Below are positions 51,879 through 60,365 of a stretch of DNA of 64,000 bases, piece by piece (positions within the stretch are counted from its first letter, which is position 1; the number at the start of each line of letters is the position of its first letter). The notes under the pieces were generated by a model. That model was not told the origin of the DNA, ran no database searches, and saw nothing but the letters and a program-made list of their open reading frames with translations. The stretch is from a virus: the IMG/VR virus record IMGVR_UViG_3300025012_000079, positions 1-64,000 of that record. One strand, given 5' to 3'. Position numbers and translations under genes: made by a program.

Positions 51879-51919
51879 ACCAGGTCAAAACATTAAAATT
51901 GCAAGGGCTTTGACCTGGT
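51879..51919 (-). other. 11-bp perfect inverted repeat between genes
   Basis: ACCAGGTCAAA (51879-51889) is repeated inverted at 51909-51919. There is no U-rich tail on the minus strand, so it looks more like an mRNA processing or protein-binding element than a terminator. Confidence 0.5.
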
Positions 51920-51929
51920 GATTAGGTAG

Positions 51930-52322
51930 TTAATTTAAAGAAGAAAGCTCTTTTTCAAGATCTTCCAAAGATTTGCCTTTATCAATATCTCCTTTCTTTT
52001 CAGTGATTAAAGACTTCAAATATTGCTTTCTCTGAATAAGGGCAAGCTCATTTTCCCTGGATTCAATTTCTGCTTGCTTAGTAGTAATAATATCTTTTAC
52101 CAATTCAAGCTTTTCACGCAAAACATTGGTAACATTATTACTGGTGGAAACGAAATCCTCTTCACCTGCATCTTTGATTTGTTTGTTAATACTTTTTGCA
52201 ACATCATTAAGATTTGCTCTGCGTGAAGTGAGAGGAAGATCAAATAAATCTTCAACCATAACTGAACCTTGAATAGTCTCAAAACGCCACTTTTCAATTG
52301 CTGCTTTCTTGTACAGTTCCAT
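51930..52322 (-). CDS. Hypothetical phage protein with coiled coil
   Basis: 130 residues. The N-terminus ELYKKAAIEKWRFETIQGSVMVEDLFDLPLTS is a familiar start of phage proteins found beside a gene like the next one. The second half is a charged coiled coil. Role unknown. Confidence 0.55.
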   Translation of the reverse strand: MELYKKAAIEKWRFETIQGSVMVEDLFDLPLTSRRANLNDVAKSINKQIKDAGEEDFVSTSNNVTNVLREKLELVKDIITTKQAEIESRENELALIQRKQYLKSLITEKKGDIDKGKSLEDLEKELSSLN

Positions 52323-52337
52323 AATGTTCTCCTTGTA

Positions 52338-54347
52338 TTAGAATTGTACCTTGATGGTACGGTTGAAAGATCCGCTTACCTTAATGATTATTTCATCAGG
52401 CTGAGTGAATGAAAAACCAAGTCCAGAAAGCTGATTATTTGAGCTTGATACTGTCATTTTATTGCCAAGGACTTCGAAGACTTTTCTATGGGTTTTTAAA
52501 TCCCCCTTAAGGAATTCATTGAAAAATCCTCTTGGGGTTTCTAAGTTTAAACATTTATCCAATATAAAGAATATATGCTTGTTTCCGTGCATAGAAGAAT
52601 TTTCCCAATAATTTGGTGAGTACATAATCATTTTGGTTTTGTGAAACTTGGTTGTTTTAATTCCCCATACTGTTACTTCTGATTCTTGGTGAGGAAGACT
52701 ACTTATTATTGAAAAAGTTCCATTTTCGTCAAGCCTAACTTCTACAAAAGTGACTTCTTCATCATTTCTTAATCCTTTAGAATATGAAAAGGTAAAAAGC
52801 TTTCCCTCAAGTTCAAGCTCTGCTCTGATTGGATTCAGCATATTGTCTCTTTGCTGATAGTTGTGAATGTAAAACTTATAAGTACCTGGAAGCATTTTGC
52901 ATTTATTTGTATAGATGATGTTTTCTACTGGCTTTTCTCTATGTCCATCTATACCATTAGCATCTACGTCGAGTATTCCAGATGATGGAAAGCACAGTCT
53001 AACGGAAGTATAATAAATATGATTTTTTGGTTCTTGGCAATGTATATCTAAATCTGTTTTTCCATCCCAGGCAGCTGAAAATCTCATTATTACGTTCTCT
53101 GTCCTCCCACCGGCAATTTTAACTCTTTCTTTTATTGAATCAGTTACATTACCATTATATACGTGACAAAAGTTATTTTCCCACTGAAACAAAGATGGTG
53201 CAGAAGCATCTTCTGGAGCAATTAAACTCATAAGTTTGTTTTGATGTTTGTTTTCAAACAAAATTTCTATACTTTCTGCATTTGGAATTACTCCAGATAC
53301 GAAATCTTCTATTGATATTTTGTCAATCTTATTTAGGTTTTGTGGTAAATTTGAATGATCACTTAATAGTAAGTCAAATGGACTGCTTTTCATTACAGAC
53401 TTGATTGAACGGTCGGCAAAGATAACATCATTAATACTTATATCTTCAGCAACTGCAAATCTTCTTTGTAATGAGTTTTCTAAGCCAAGTTCAATAATTT
53501 TCTCTTGTGCTTGTTTGATCATTTTTGGTGTTATAACTGCTGAAGGTCTCTGATAGTTTTGTGGAGCAACTTTTGATTCGTAAGCACTTACGGCAATGTT
53601 AATATCTTTTCCTTCAGAAAGATCAACTAACAATGTTCCAATTACTGTGTTTCTTATTCTTACTGAAGATGCTTTGATATTTTGCCAAGGAAAGATTGCT
53701 TTGTTTTCTGTAGCAAGATATTGTTTTTGATAAATATCAAAATCTTTTACTAAGTTAAGGAATTCTGAGCCTCTGTATATTGAATTTTGATTAATTAGGT
53801 CAATTACAGTTTCTACAGCATCGGGATTGATTTCTGTTAATGCTCGTTTGAACATTTCTGCATTTGTATTTGATTCACTAAATTTGGTTCCAATAATTGA
53901 ATCTTTGCAAACAAGTTGTTTAGGCATAGCTGAATAGAAGTGATGCCAAGTTATAGCCTCATTATAATTGTCTTTATTTGGCTTTCTTCCAGCACTAGAT
54001 TCTGTAGTAAGAAAAATACTTTCAATTGTACTGGCTTCTACGAGTATTGCTAGTTTTGATGCCACTTGATTGTAAGGAAATTCAAGGTTTGGAAGATTCC
54101 AGATTGATATCTGCTTTTCATCTTGAATTGCCACAACATTGCCGATTGCTTTAATGAAGCTGCGGCAAGCCTGGCAATCATGTTCTGATCTTTGTCGAAA
54201 TATTTTATTTGTACCTTCAGGAAAAGCTTTTAAGTATTCAGAATAAAGAGTTTCTCCAGATATTGTTGTGCGGAAAAGGTTTGATTTGTTAGAGAGAAGT
54301 TGAAAGTTGCTATTTATTGCTTCTGCAAATGGTGAAAAGTCACTCAT
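52338..54347 (-). CDS. Large conserved early protein with YfaP/DUF2135-like domain
   Basis: 669 residues. The first about 150 include FPEGTNKIFRQRSEHDCQAC and GNVVAI, a signature of a large uncharacterised phage protein. Near residues 430-510, WDGKTDLDIHCQEP, GILDVDAN and PVENI followed by PGTYKFYIHNY resemble the DUF2135/YfaP beta-sandwich. No signal peptide or enzymatic motif is seen. It has its own promoter at 54.5 kb and is the largest protein of unknown role in the early block. Confidence 0.6.
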   Translation of the reverse strand: MSDFSPFAEAINSNFQLLSNKSNLFRTTISGETLYSEYLKAFPEGTNKIFRQRSEHDCQACRSFIKAIGNVVAIQDEKQISIWNLPNLEFPYNQVASKLAILVEASTIESIFLTTESSAGRKPNKDNYNEAITWHHFYSAMPKQLVCKDSIIGTKFSESNTNAEMFKRALTEINPDAVETVIDLINQNSIYRGSEFLNLVKDFDIYQKQYLATENKAIFPWQNIKASSVRIRNTVIGTLLVDLSEGKDINIAVSAYESKVAPQNYQRPSAVITPKMIKQAQEKIIELGLENSLQRRFAVAEDISINDVIFADRSIKSVMKSSPFDLLLSDHSNLPQNLNKIDKISIEDFVSGVIPNAESIEILFENKHQNKLMSLIAPEDASAPSLFQWENNFCHVYNGNVTDSIKERVKIAGGRTENVIMRFSAAWDGKTDLDIHCQEPKNHIYYTSVRLCFPSSGILDVDANGIDGHREKPVENIIYTNKCKMLPGTYKFYIHNYQQRDNMLNPIRAELELEGKLFTFSYSKGLRNDEEVTFVEVRLDENGTFSIISSLPHQESEVTVWGIKTTKFHKTKMIMYSPNYWENSSMHGNKHIFFILDKCLNLETPRGFFNEFLKGDLKTHRKVFEVLGNKMTVSSSNNQLSGLGFSFTQPDEIIIKVSGSFNRTIKVQF

Positions 54348-54763
54348 GATGTTTCTCCTTGTCTAGGAATGTTGATCTAAAGGCTAATTAAAATACTTTT
54401 ATTTAATACTTACCAGAATGACATCCTTCATCACGCCCTGGCCATACCATTTGTGAGGTTCTGGATAGTGTATAGTATAGTGTACCGTATACAATAGGGT
54501 TTGTCAACGGAAAAACACGTGTACGGTTTACGGTTGTGGCGGGTGCTACGTTGTGGTAGTTGGTCGGTGGCGTGTATATAGTATGGTGGCTGGGCTGAAT
54601 AGGGCCAGGAAAGGCGTAGGATGCCCGTAGCAGGCCGGACCGGGAAAACGGGTATGGTGGTATGTCCGTGTAGCGGATGGCGTGTTGGTCGTTCTGGCGT
54701 GTTGGCGGGCATAACGGAAAAACTGTGTAATTTCACTACGTTATGCCCGTCCATTCGTTGTGC
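54348..54763 (-). promoter_or_regulatory. GC-rich intergenic region with early promoter
   Basis: This 416-bp gap has no credible gene. On the minus strand TTGACA (54507-54502), 17-nt spacer and TACACT (54484-54479) form a promoter for the 669-residue gene. The plus strand is G/T-rich with repeated TGGTGG- and GCGTGTTGG-like strings. The composition contrasts with the AT-rich genes. Confidence 0.55.
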
Positions 54764-55342
54764 TTATTCCTCGCTATCAATCCAATCTTTCGGCGGGCTG
54801 AAATCAGTTATAGTTGATATTTCTGACTCTGTGTTATTCGGATCATGAAATTCTGATGGTTTGAGGCGAGTTTGTCTTGTTTGAAAAGATAACTCTATTT
54901 GGGTATCAATCTCTTTTTCTTTTAATTCTTGTGCTTCTTTTAATGCATGTTCACGTCTGAGCTGCTCGAAGAGTCTGGCGTCTTCGATATCTCTTTGTAT
55001 TTGTTGGGCTGATTTCTGTGCCTGTTCTTTTATCTGAAATTCTTGCTGTGCCTGGAATGGTTGAGATTGTGCCTTTGCTTGTGCCATAATCTGCCGAATG
55101 GTTGTATATGGGTCGATTCGATCTACAGGCAGAGAGATGATTGTCTCAATGGCTTTTATGTCTGCTTGAGCACATTCTAACGATGTGTGGATTGAATGCT
55201 TTGATATCCAGTCGATGATTATTAGCTTGGCTGCCTGGGATAATGATGCTATTGGTTGGTCGGGTTCAAGAGTGACGAGTATTCTTAATGCTTTGGCGAG
55301 TTGGTAATGGTTTAGGCGAAAGGACATGTGAGGGCTTGACAT
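54764..55342 (-). CDS. Ribbon-helix-helix-like regulator with coiled-coil tail
   Basis: 192 residues from ATG 55342 (ACGGAG upstream); a frame open to 55591 is rejected because the extra part is encoded by the GTCACC repeats. MSFRLNHYQLAKALRILVTLEPDQPIASLSQAAKLII is an RHH-like strand-helix-helix. The C-terminal half is Gln/Glu-rich coiled coil. It lies directly downstream of a phased GTCACC array and promoter, suggesting autoregulation. Confidence 0.6.
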   Translation of the reverse strand: MSSPHMSFRLNHYQLAKALRILVTLEPDQPIASLSQAAKLIIIDWISKHSIHTSLECAQADIKAIETIISLPVDRIDPYTTIRQIMAQAKAQSQPFQAQQEFQIKEQAQKSAQQIQRDIEDARLFEQLRREHALKEAQELKEKEIDTQIELSFQTRQTRLKPSEFHDPNNTESEISTITDFSPPKDWIDSEE

Positions 55343-55385
55343 AATGGTTGCTCCGTTAGTTGAGGTTGTGGTGCGTTGGTCGGTT

Positions 55386-55517
55386 GGTGACCTGTGGTGA
55401 CGCTTGGTGACAGTATAGCACGGGTTGGTGACGTTTGTCAAGGGTTTGGTTACGGGTGGTGACATTTTTTGGTGACGGATGGTTATGTTTTGGTGCCGTT
55501 TGGTGACGTTTGGTGAC
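55386..55517. repeat. Helically phased GGTGAC array
   Basis: Exact GGTGAC (plus strand) begins at 55386, 55396, 55406, 55427, 55458, 55471, 55502 and 55512. Near matches fill 55448, 55482 and 55492. Spacings are 10-13 bp or about twice that, so the sites share one face of the helix. They overlap the promoter of the RHH gene. Likely an operator array; a replication-origin iteron set is the alternative. Confidence 0.7.
55412..55441 (-). promoter_or_regulatory. Sigma70-like promoter within GGTGAC array
   Basis: On the minus strand TTGACA (55441-55436), 18-nt spacer and TATACT (55417-55412). It drives the RHH gene ending at 54764 and is covered by the GTCACC repeats. Confidence 0.75.
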
Positions 55518-55785
55518 AGGTTGCTTGTGTAAGTGGTTGATATTGTTGGGGAATTTGAGGGCTGTGTACGGTTGGCGTCAAAAGAGTCCACGCGTACACC
55601 TCCCCCCCGTCTCTGGACCTCGTATTTAAGTATTTAATAAAAAAATTAAATACTAAAACAGACACCCCTCTCCCTTCATGACACAGGGGGGTGGTGTACG
55701 GTTGGACACTATTGGCCACTTTTGGACACACAGGTTCGTAACTCTTTGAAATAATTACCTTTTTCTAGCTTACCTGTGGCCATGT

Positions 55786-55960
55786 GGTGCCAATACGGTG
55801 ACAGCCGGTGCCAATTATGCGTGTCCAGCCGGTGCCTACTGGTGACAGGTGTATACGTTTAGTGTCCGTTTGGTGCCATTTATGTGTGTCCAAGTGTCCA
55901 CCTTTGGACACCTTTGGTCACGTTTGATTACGGTTGTCACCACCTGGACACCCTTGGTCG
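55786..55960. repeat. Second GGTGMC/GTGTCC repeat array
   Basis: GGTGCC or GGTGAC begin at 55786, 55797, 55807, 55831 and 55841, with GTGTCC at 55821. Spacings are 10-11 bp. Looser TTTGGACAC and GTGTCC copies continue to about 55960. There is no gene in 55518-56060 apart from these repeats; open frames there lack ribosome sites. Confidence 0.55.
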
Positions 55961-56024
55961 TGTTATTCCTGTTCACCATCGAACAGCCATACAACCATCA
56001 TATAATCGCTAGTCATGCAAGCAA

Positions 56025-56125
56025 GGTTGTTAGGCATTTTACAGGTTGTTAGGCATTAGCAATAAGAAAAGCCCGAAAAGGTTACAGGAACCTAATCGGG
56101 CTAGACTGATAACAGGTTGTTAGGC
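56025..56125. repeat. Three direct repeats GGTTGTTAGGC
   Basis: Identical 11-mers at 56025-56035, 56044-56054 and 56115-56125. Their role is unknown; they flank the terminator at 56070. Confidence 0.6.
56070..56102 (-). terminator. Intrinsic terminator
   Basis: AGCCCGA (56070-56076) pairs with TCGGGCT (56096-56102), with an inner GGTT/AACC stem. On the minus strand TTTTCTTATT follows. It ends the short transcript carrying the genes at 56138-57408. Confidence 0.8.
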
Positions 56126-56137
56126 TTTTTTATTGTT

Positions 56138-56317
56138 TCATTCTTTAGTTAAAATTCTTATTACTATATCACAAATAACCTTTTCCAATTCACTATCAGT
56201 GTAGAACATTTCATCTGCCCAATTATTAGCCTCAATACGTTTTTTGTCTGGATGCCAGTCTTTAGATTCCTGGATAACCTGTACAGCTACTTCAATCATC
56301 TTTTCATAAGTTGTCAT
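56138..56317 (-). CDS. 59-residue hypothetical protein
   Basis: MTTYEKMIEVAVQVIQESKDW start, helical, acidic centre (NNWADEMFYTDSELEKV). It shares the MTT start and layout with the small gene at 57232. Function unknown. Confidence 0.5.
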   Translation of the reverse strand: MTTYEKMIEVAVQVIQESKDWHPDKKRIEANNWADEMFYTDSELEKVICDIVIRILTKE

Positions 56318-56327
56318 TATATCACCT

Positions 56328-56543
56328 TTATCTAGTCAGTTCAATACAAATGCCCGTCTGAATGGCCTTGTTGTATCGTTCAGGCATCAGGCCAAGATAT
56401 TGTAAGACCCGGCTAACATTATGGCAGTCTTGACATAAGATGCACCGGACAATTTTCATCTCCTCACGATCTGAAGTCAACTTAATTGCTTTAGCAAAAC
56501 TAATGCCATAAGAAACATCCTTTGCAAGCTTAGTAATTTTCAT
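56328..56543 (-). CDS. Small Cys-containing protein
   Basis: 71 residues with CILCQDC near 34-40, possible metal site. It overlaps the upstream stop (ATGA). Function unknown. Confidence 0.5.
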   Translation of the reverse strand: MKITKLAKDVSYGISFAKAIKLTSDREEMKIVRCILCQDCHNVSRVLQYLGLMPERYNKAIQTGICIELTR

Positions 56544-56665
56544 GGTTTCACCAGGTGGAAGTCAACTTCATTAAATTGCTGATACCATGCTTCGATAACC
56601 CATTCAGGCAGATAAGGGGCTGATTTACGATTAAAGAAAGCTATGAATCGTTTAGAATATTGCAT
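56540..56665 (-). CDS. 41-residue hypothetical protein
   Basis: ATG 56665 behind GGAGGTG. Basic N-terminus (MQYSKRFIAFFNRKS), aromatic middle. Ends in an ATGA overlap with the next gene. Confidence 0.5.
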   Translation of the reverse strand: MQYSKRFIAFFNRKSAPYLPEWVIEAWYQQFNEVDFHLVKP

Positions 56666-56722
56666 GGCTACACCTCCAGGCTCGGGCACAATCGCATGGA
56701 CTATGCCCGAGTTGAATGGTTG

Positions 56723-57136
56723 CTAATTGTTAGCCGACATACCTGCGATAATTGCCGCAAGTTGTTCCGGGCTAAGTTTGGCCATTGCCTCAATTGCTTT
56801 CTGTTCGTCACTCTTGGCGCTTGCCGGACGTTCAGCAGCTTCCCATTTCATCTTGTCCACGTTTTCTTGACCAAGCTCAGGCGACCATTCGGCACCTTTC
56901 TTTGTTGCCTTAAAGGTTGCTCGTGCATCAATAAGTTTTGCCTGTACACCTTTCTGCAAACATGCATGAAGGCATCCGCTTTCCTTTGCCCAAGCAACCA
57001 ACTTTTCCTCGTCGCTAAATTGTTCGCTTGTCGGAAAGATTCTTCTTGGCAAAGTGTGCTGTACCATGATGCCAACCGCCGGGACTGAAGTCTCTGTTTT
57101 CAACGTATCCAGTGTTACAAAAATAGATTGTGCCAT
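56723..57136 (-). CDS. GC-rich conserved early protein
   Basis: 137 residues, start behind AAAGGAG. Beta-rich N-terminus, then ARATFKATKKGAEWSPELG and a C-terminal helix EQKAIEAMAKLSPEQLAAI, which resembles the end of the protein at 43804. High GC relative to neighbours and a position next to the main early promoters suggest strong expression soon after entry. Function unknown. Confidence 0.55.
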   Translation of the reverse strand: MAQSIFVTLDTLKTETSVPAVGIMVQHTLPRRIFPTSEQFSDEEKLVAWAKESGCLHACLQKGVQAKLIDARATFKATKKGAEWSPELGQENVDKMKWEAAERPASAKSDEQKAIEAMAKLSPEQLAAIIAGMSANN

Positions 57137-57200
57137 GATAAAACTCCTTTATGATGGTTAGACTACGAGTGGCCAGAACCATTTCCAGCCTGACAATTAC

Positions 57201-57229
57201 TGTTTATCACCTGTGGAAAGGTATGTCAA
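57201..57229 (-). promoter_or_regulatory. Early promoter 3
   Basis: Minus strand TTGACA (57229-57224), 17-nt spacer, TAAACA (57206-57201), directly upstream of the gene starting at 57136. The -35 region shares the AAATAAA-CTTGACA context with the two promoters further up. Confidence 0.6.
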
Positions 57230-57231
57230 GT

Positions 57232-57408
57232 TTATTTATCCAAAAGTTTACCTATAAGTTTTGTCAATTCTCTATCTGTCTTTTCACCATAATCTTTAAC
57301 AAATCTTTCCCTTTCTTCTTTTGGTAATACAGCGCAATGATGAATACAAGCAAATATTACCATCTGTTCAAGTTGTGGTAATTGGTTCAATATTTCTCTT
57401 GTCGTCAT
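57232..57408 (-). CDS. 58-residue hypothetical protein
   Basis: ATG 57408 behind AACGGAGAATATC. MTTREILNQLPQLEQMVIFACIHHC start and a charged helical end. It is the first leftward gene after the main promoters. Confidence 0.5.
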   Translation of the reverse strand: MTTREILNQLPQLEQMVIFACIHHCAVLPKEERERFVKDYGEKTDRELTKLIGKLLDK

Positions 57409-57482
57409 GATATTCTCCGTTGCAAAGGTTTGACCGCTCTAACTATCCCGTTTCAGCCAACTATAAATCTTAATCATGTTTA

Positions 57483-57511
57483 CTTGTACCAAACGGGGAA
57501 AGTCTTGTCAA
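57483..57511 (-). promoter_or_regulatory. Early promoter 2
   Basis: Minus strand TTGACA (57511-57506), 17-nt spacer, TACAAG (57488-57483). Preceded by TGCAAAATAATTC, an AT-rich upstream element shared with promoter 1. Confidence 0.6.
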
Positions 57512-57562
57512 GAATTATTTTGCACCTTGTTTCATTTCCCAATTGCTTGACCTTTCCCAATT

Positions 57563-57591
57563 ACAATACTTCCCCATGTTCAGGCTGTCAA
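57563..57591 (-). promoter_or_regulatory. Early promoter 1
   Basis: Minus strand TTGACA (57591-57586), 17-nt spacer, TATTGT (57568-57563). Upstream TGCAAAATAAATC nearly repeats that of promoter 2. The rest of 57605-58040 holds no gene; it contains several GCCTGG/CCAGG strings and separates the leftward and rightward blocks. Confidence 0.65.
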
Positions 57592-58043
57592 GATTTATTT
57601 TGCATGTCCATTCTGCCTGGTACACCTTGCCTGGTCATTGGCAATATAGCCTGGTACAACTTGTATGATGCTCGACAGTCTGCCAGGACCATCATGTTAA
57701 AATATTTCCCTTGTTGGATTGTTCCACAGTTTGCCAGGATTACCTGCTTGCCTGGTGTAACTCTTGTATGATTGCGACGTATGTCGCGGGAACAATCTTT
57801 CTTGTGTGTAACCTGCTTGCGTGTGGATGCCTCGATCTCTCTGTAGTGGATTAGGCTTTCTATATAGAGTTGCAGAAATAACCAACTTCACATTGCCGTC
57901 AATCCGGACAATTACCAACCTCGTTCATAAATGAACATCAAGTAGGGAACAATTAAACTGGCATAAGTAATCAACTTGGTTTACATAGAAACTTGGTAGC
58001 CTTAGCAAAACAGCCAGCCCTTAGATATTATAGGAGGCTCAAT

Positions 58044-58097
58044 ATGTTTGCCGGCATTATGGAAAAAGCAGGAAAATTAAGTCCTTATGCATTTTAA
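58044..58097 (+). CDS. 17-residue leader-like peptide
   Basis: ATG 58044 has AGGAGG 6-7 nt upstream, the strongest ribosome site nearby, and opens a 17-codon frame (MFAGIMEKAGKLSPYAF). It lies 98 bp before the small terminase gene, which has a weak site. Could be a leader peptide or a remnant start. Confidence 0.4.
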   Translation: MFAGIMEKAGKLSPYAF

Positions 58098-58195
58098 TAT
58101 TGACCTTTTCACTATAATATGTCAACGTAAAATAAGACAATTCCAAAAGGTTCACAACATCCATTTAACCCACTTCACCTGTAAAGCTGTCAACC

Positions 58196-58882
58196 ATGTT
58201 GAAAGAACTCAAATCTCAGCACCGCAACATAATTCAGATGGCCTTTAATGGTTATAAGAATCAGGAAATCGCTGAGCGTCTTGGCATGGCACAATCATCC
58301 GTATCTACAATTCTGCGTTCACCGTTAGGTCAAGCTTACTTAAATGGCCTTCAAGACAGGGCGCACGAAGCAACTTTGGACGTTCGTAAAAAGCTAGTCA
58401 GCCTCAACAAGGAGGCGCTAGCAACCTTCGAGCATCTTCTCAACTCGAGTTCCCGCAAAGCTGTTCCAGCATCCGTACAGTTTAATGCAGCCAAAGATGT
58501 GCTTGATCGCAATGGTTATAAGGCTCCAGATCGTTTGAACATCGACATGACGCTGCAAACCAAAACTGATGAAGAACTCGATGCTGAGATAGCTGCAATC
58601 GAAGAAGCTATCAACCGTACTGGTGGTAAAAATCTTCCAGAGATTAAAAAATCCTTACGACAAAACTTATCATTTACGACCATTCCTCTTACTTCAGATC
58701 ATGCTGTTGTCACGAATACTGCCAACGAGGATGATTTATCTCTGGAAGATTTGTTCTGTACTGAAGAACAAGCTGGCCTATTTATTCCTGACGAATCTTT
58801 TGAAGAGCCCCTTCTGATGGAAGACACCTCAATTTTAGAAGACCTATCATTTGATCCCTTTCACAATATTAAAAGGTCATAA
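58196..58882 (+). CDS. Small terminase subunit
   Basis: 228 residues. The N-terminal helix-turn-helix (NQEIAERLGMAQSSVSTILRS, about 22-42) would recognise the packaging site; the middle is helical for oligomerisation; the C-terminus is acidic and likely contacts the large subunit. It overlaps the large subunit start by one base, which supports the pairing. Confidence 0.75.
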   Translation: MLKELKSQHRNIIQMAFNGYKNQEIAERLGMAQSSVSTILRSPLGQAYLNGLQDRAHEATLDVRKKLVSLNKEALATFEHLLNSSSRKAVPASVQFNAAKDVLDRNGYKAPDRLNIDMTLQTKTDEELDAEIAAIEEAINRTGGKNLPEIKKSLRQNLSFTTIPLTSDHAVVTNTANEDDLSLEDLFCTEEQAGLFIPDESFEEPLLMEDTSILEDLSFDPFHNIKRS

Positions 58883-60351
58883 TGATGGATCTTTCCCACC
58901 TTGATAGAGACCGCAAAGAGCAATACCTCAAACTATTGCAAGCCAAAAACATTCGGATCAAGCAAAATAAGATAGTCCAGTATTATCCAGATGACGGCGA
59001 GCTGAGTCGGCATAACTACCCTAAGCACATGCAGTTCTTTGCAGCCGGCAGCACATTTAGTGAACGCTGTATCATGGCTGCAAACCGAATTGGAAAAAGC
59101 GAAGGAATTGGTGCATACGAAACAACTCTTCATGCCACCGGAAGATATCCTGCTTGGTGGACTGGAAAGCGTTTCACCAAACCAGTTTCCATCTGGGCCT
59201 GTGGAACAACCAGTACAACTGCCAGGGACATCGTACAATATAAGCTTATTGGCAATCCTGAAGAGTATGGTACTGGACTCATACCAGAAAAGTATATAAT
59301 AAAGACATCTCCTAAGGCCGGCGGAGTTGCGAACGCCATAGACATGATATTGGTCAAGCATATCTCTGGTGGCATATCTCGGATTAAGATCAAGTCTTAT
59401 GCAGAAGGCCGCAAGTCTTTTGAAGGCACAGAGCAGGATTTAATTTGGCTGGATGAAGAATGTCCATTGCCAATCTATACTGAATGTATAACCAGGACCA
59501 TGACAACGAATGGTCTAATCATGCTTACCTTCACACCGTTAGAGGGCCTAACTGATACTGTTCTTCAGTTTATGCCAAACGGAAAGATTGAGGATAATCA
59601 AGAAGGCAGTAAGTTCCTTATTCAAGCTACATGGGATGATGCTCCACACTTAACCAAAGAACAGAAAGACAAACTCTGGGCAGCCTTACCACCACATCAA
59701 CGTGACGCCAGGTCGAAAGGCGTTCCGCAGTTGGGAGCTGGTGCAATTTATCCAATCCTCGAAAGTAATATTACAGTCGCTGATTTTGCCATCCCAGATC
59801 ATTGGCTCCGTTGCTATGCGTTGGATGTAGGCTGGAAGAAGACTGCAACTGTTTGGGCAGCCACAGATCCTACCAGCAACATAACTTATCTGTATTCCGA
59901 ATATTATCAGGGCCAACAGTTGCCACTGATCCATGCGGATGCTATTAAGGCTCGAGGAAATTGGATTCCAGGCGTAGTTGATTCAGCTGCACATGGACGC
60001 AGTCAAGATGATGGTAAGCAACTTTTTGAACAATACCTAGGATTAGGTCTTGACCTCGAAAATGCTAACAAATCTGTTGAAGCCGGCTTATATGCTGTAT
60101 GGCAAATGCTTAGTACCAACCGATTGAAAGTATTTGGTTCGTTGGTTAATTGGTTTTCAGAGTTCAGGATTTATCGCCGGGATGAGAATGGGCAGATAGT
60201 TAAAGATCGCGATCACCTTATGGACTGCACTCGATATCTAGTTATGTCTGGCCTCAAGCGAGCGATCGCCAAGCCATATTGGGAATTTCAGGCATGGGAA
60301 GAAAGCGAACTTTACAATCATCAAGAAGCAAGTCTGGTTACAGGTTATTAA
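58882..60351 (+). CDS. Large terminase subunit
   Basis: 489 residues. The ATPase domain has Walker A ANRIGKS at 67-73 and Walker B LIWLDEE with Asp191-Glu192. The RNase H-like nuclease begins with ALDVGW (Asp315) and ends with the DHLMDC segment. It powers DNA packaging and cuts the concatemer. The length is typical of the family. Confidence 0.92.
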   Translation: MMDLSHLDRDRKEQYLKLLQAKNIRIKQNKIVQYYPDDGELSRHNYPKHMQFFAAGSTFSERCIMAANRIGKSEGIGAYETTLHATGRYPAWWTGKRFTKPVSIWACGTTSTTARDIVQYKLIGNPEEYGTGLIPEKYIIKTSPKAGGVANAIDMILVKHISGGISRIKIKSYAEGRKSFEGTEQDLIWLDEECPLPIYTECITRTMTTNGLIMLTFTPLEGLTDTVLQFMPNGKIEDNQEGSKFLIQATWDDAPHLTKEQKDKLWAALPPHQRDARSKGVPQLGAGAIYPILESNITVADFAIPDHWLRCYALDVGWKKTATVWAATDPTSNITYLYSEYYQGQQLPLIHADAIKARGNWIPGVVDSAAHGRSQDDGKQLFEQYLGLGLDLENANKSVEAGLYAVWQMLSTNRLKVFGSLVNWFSEFRIYRRDENGQIVKDRDHLMDCTRYLVMSGLKRAIAKPYWEFQAWEESELYNHQEASLVTGY

Positions 60352-60365
60352 GCAATGAGAACATT

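Noticed and set aside
54431-54754. 107-codon minus-strand frame in the GC-rich gap
   Set aside because: No ribosome site, odd composition (Pro/His/Thr/Arg from repeats), and it covers the promoter of the 669-residue gene.
55343-55591. 83-codon N-terminal extension of the RHH gene
   Set aside because: It is encoded by the GTCACC repeats and promoter; the internal ATG at 55342 has a good ribosome site and begins the conserved start.
57382-57918. Open frames on both strands (129 and 73 codons) in the 57.4-57.9-kb region
   Set aside because: They run across the tandem early promoters and lack ribosome sites.
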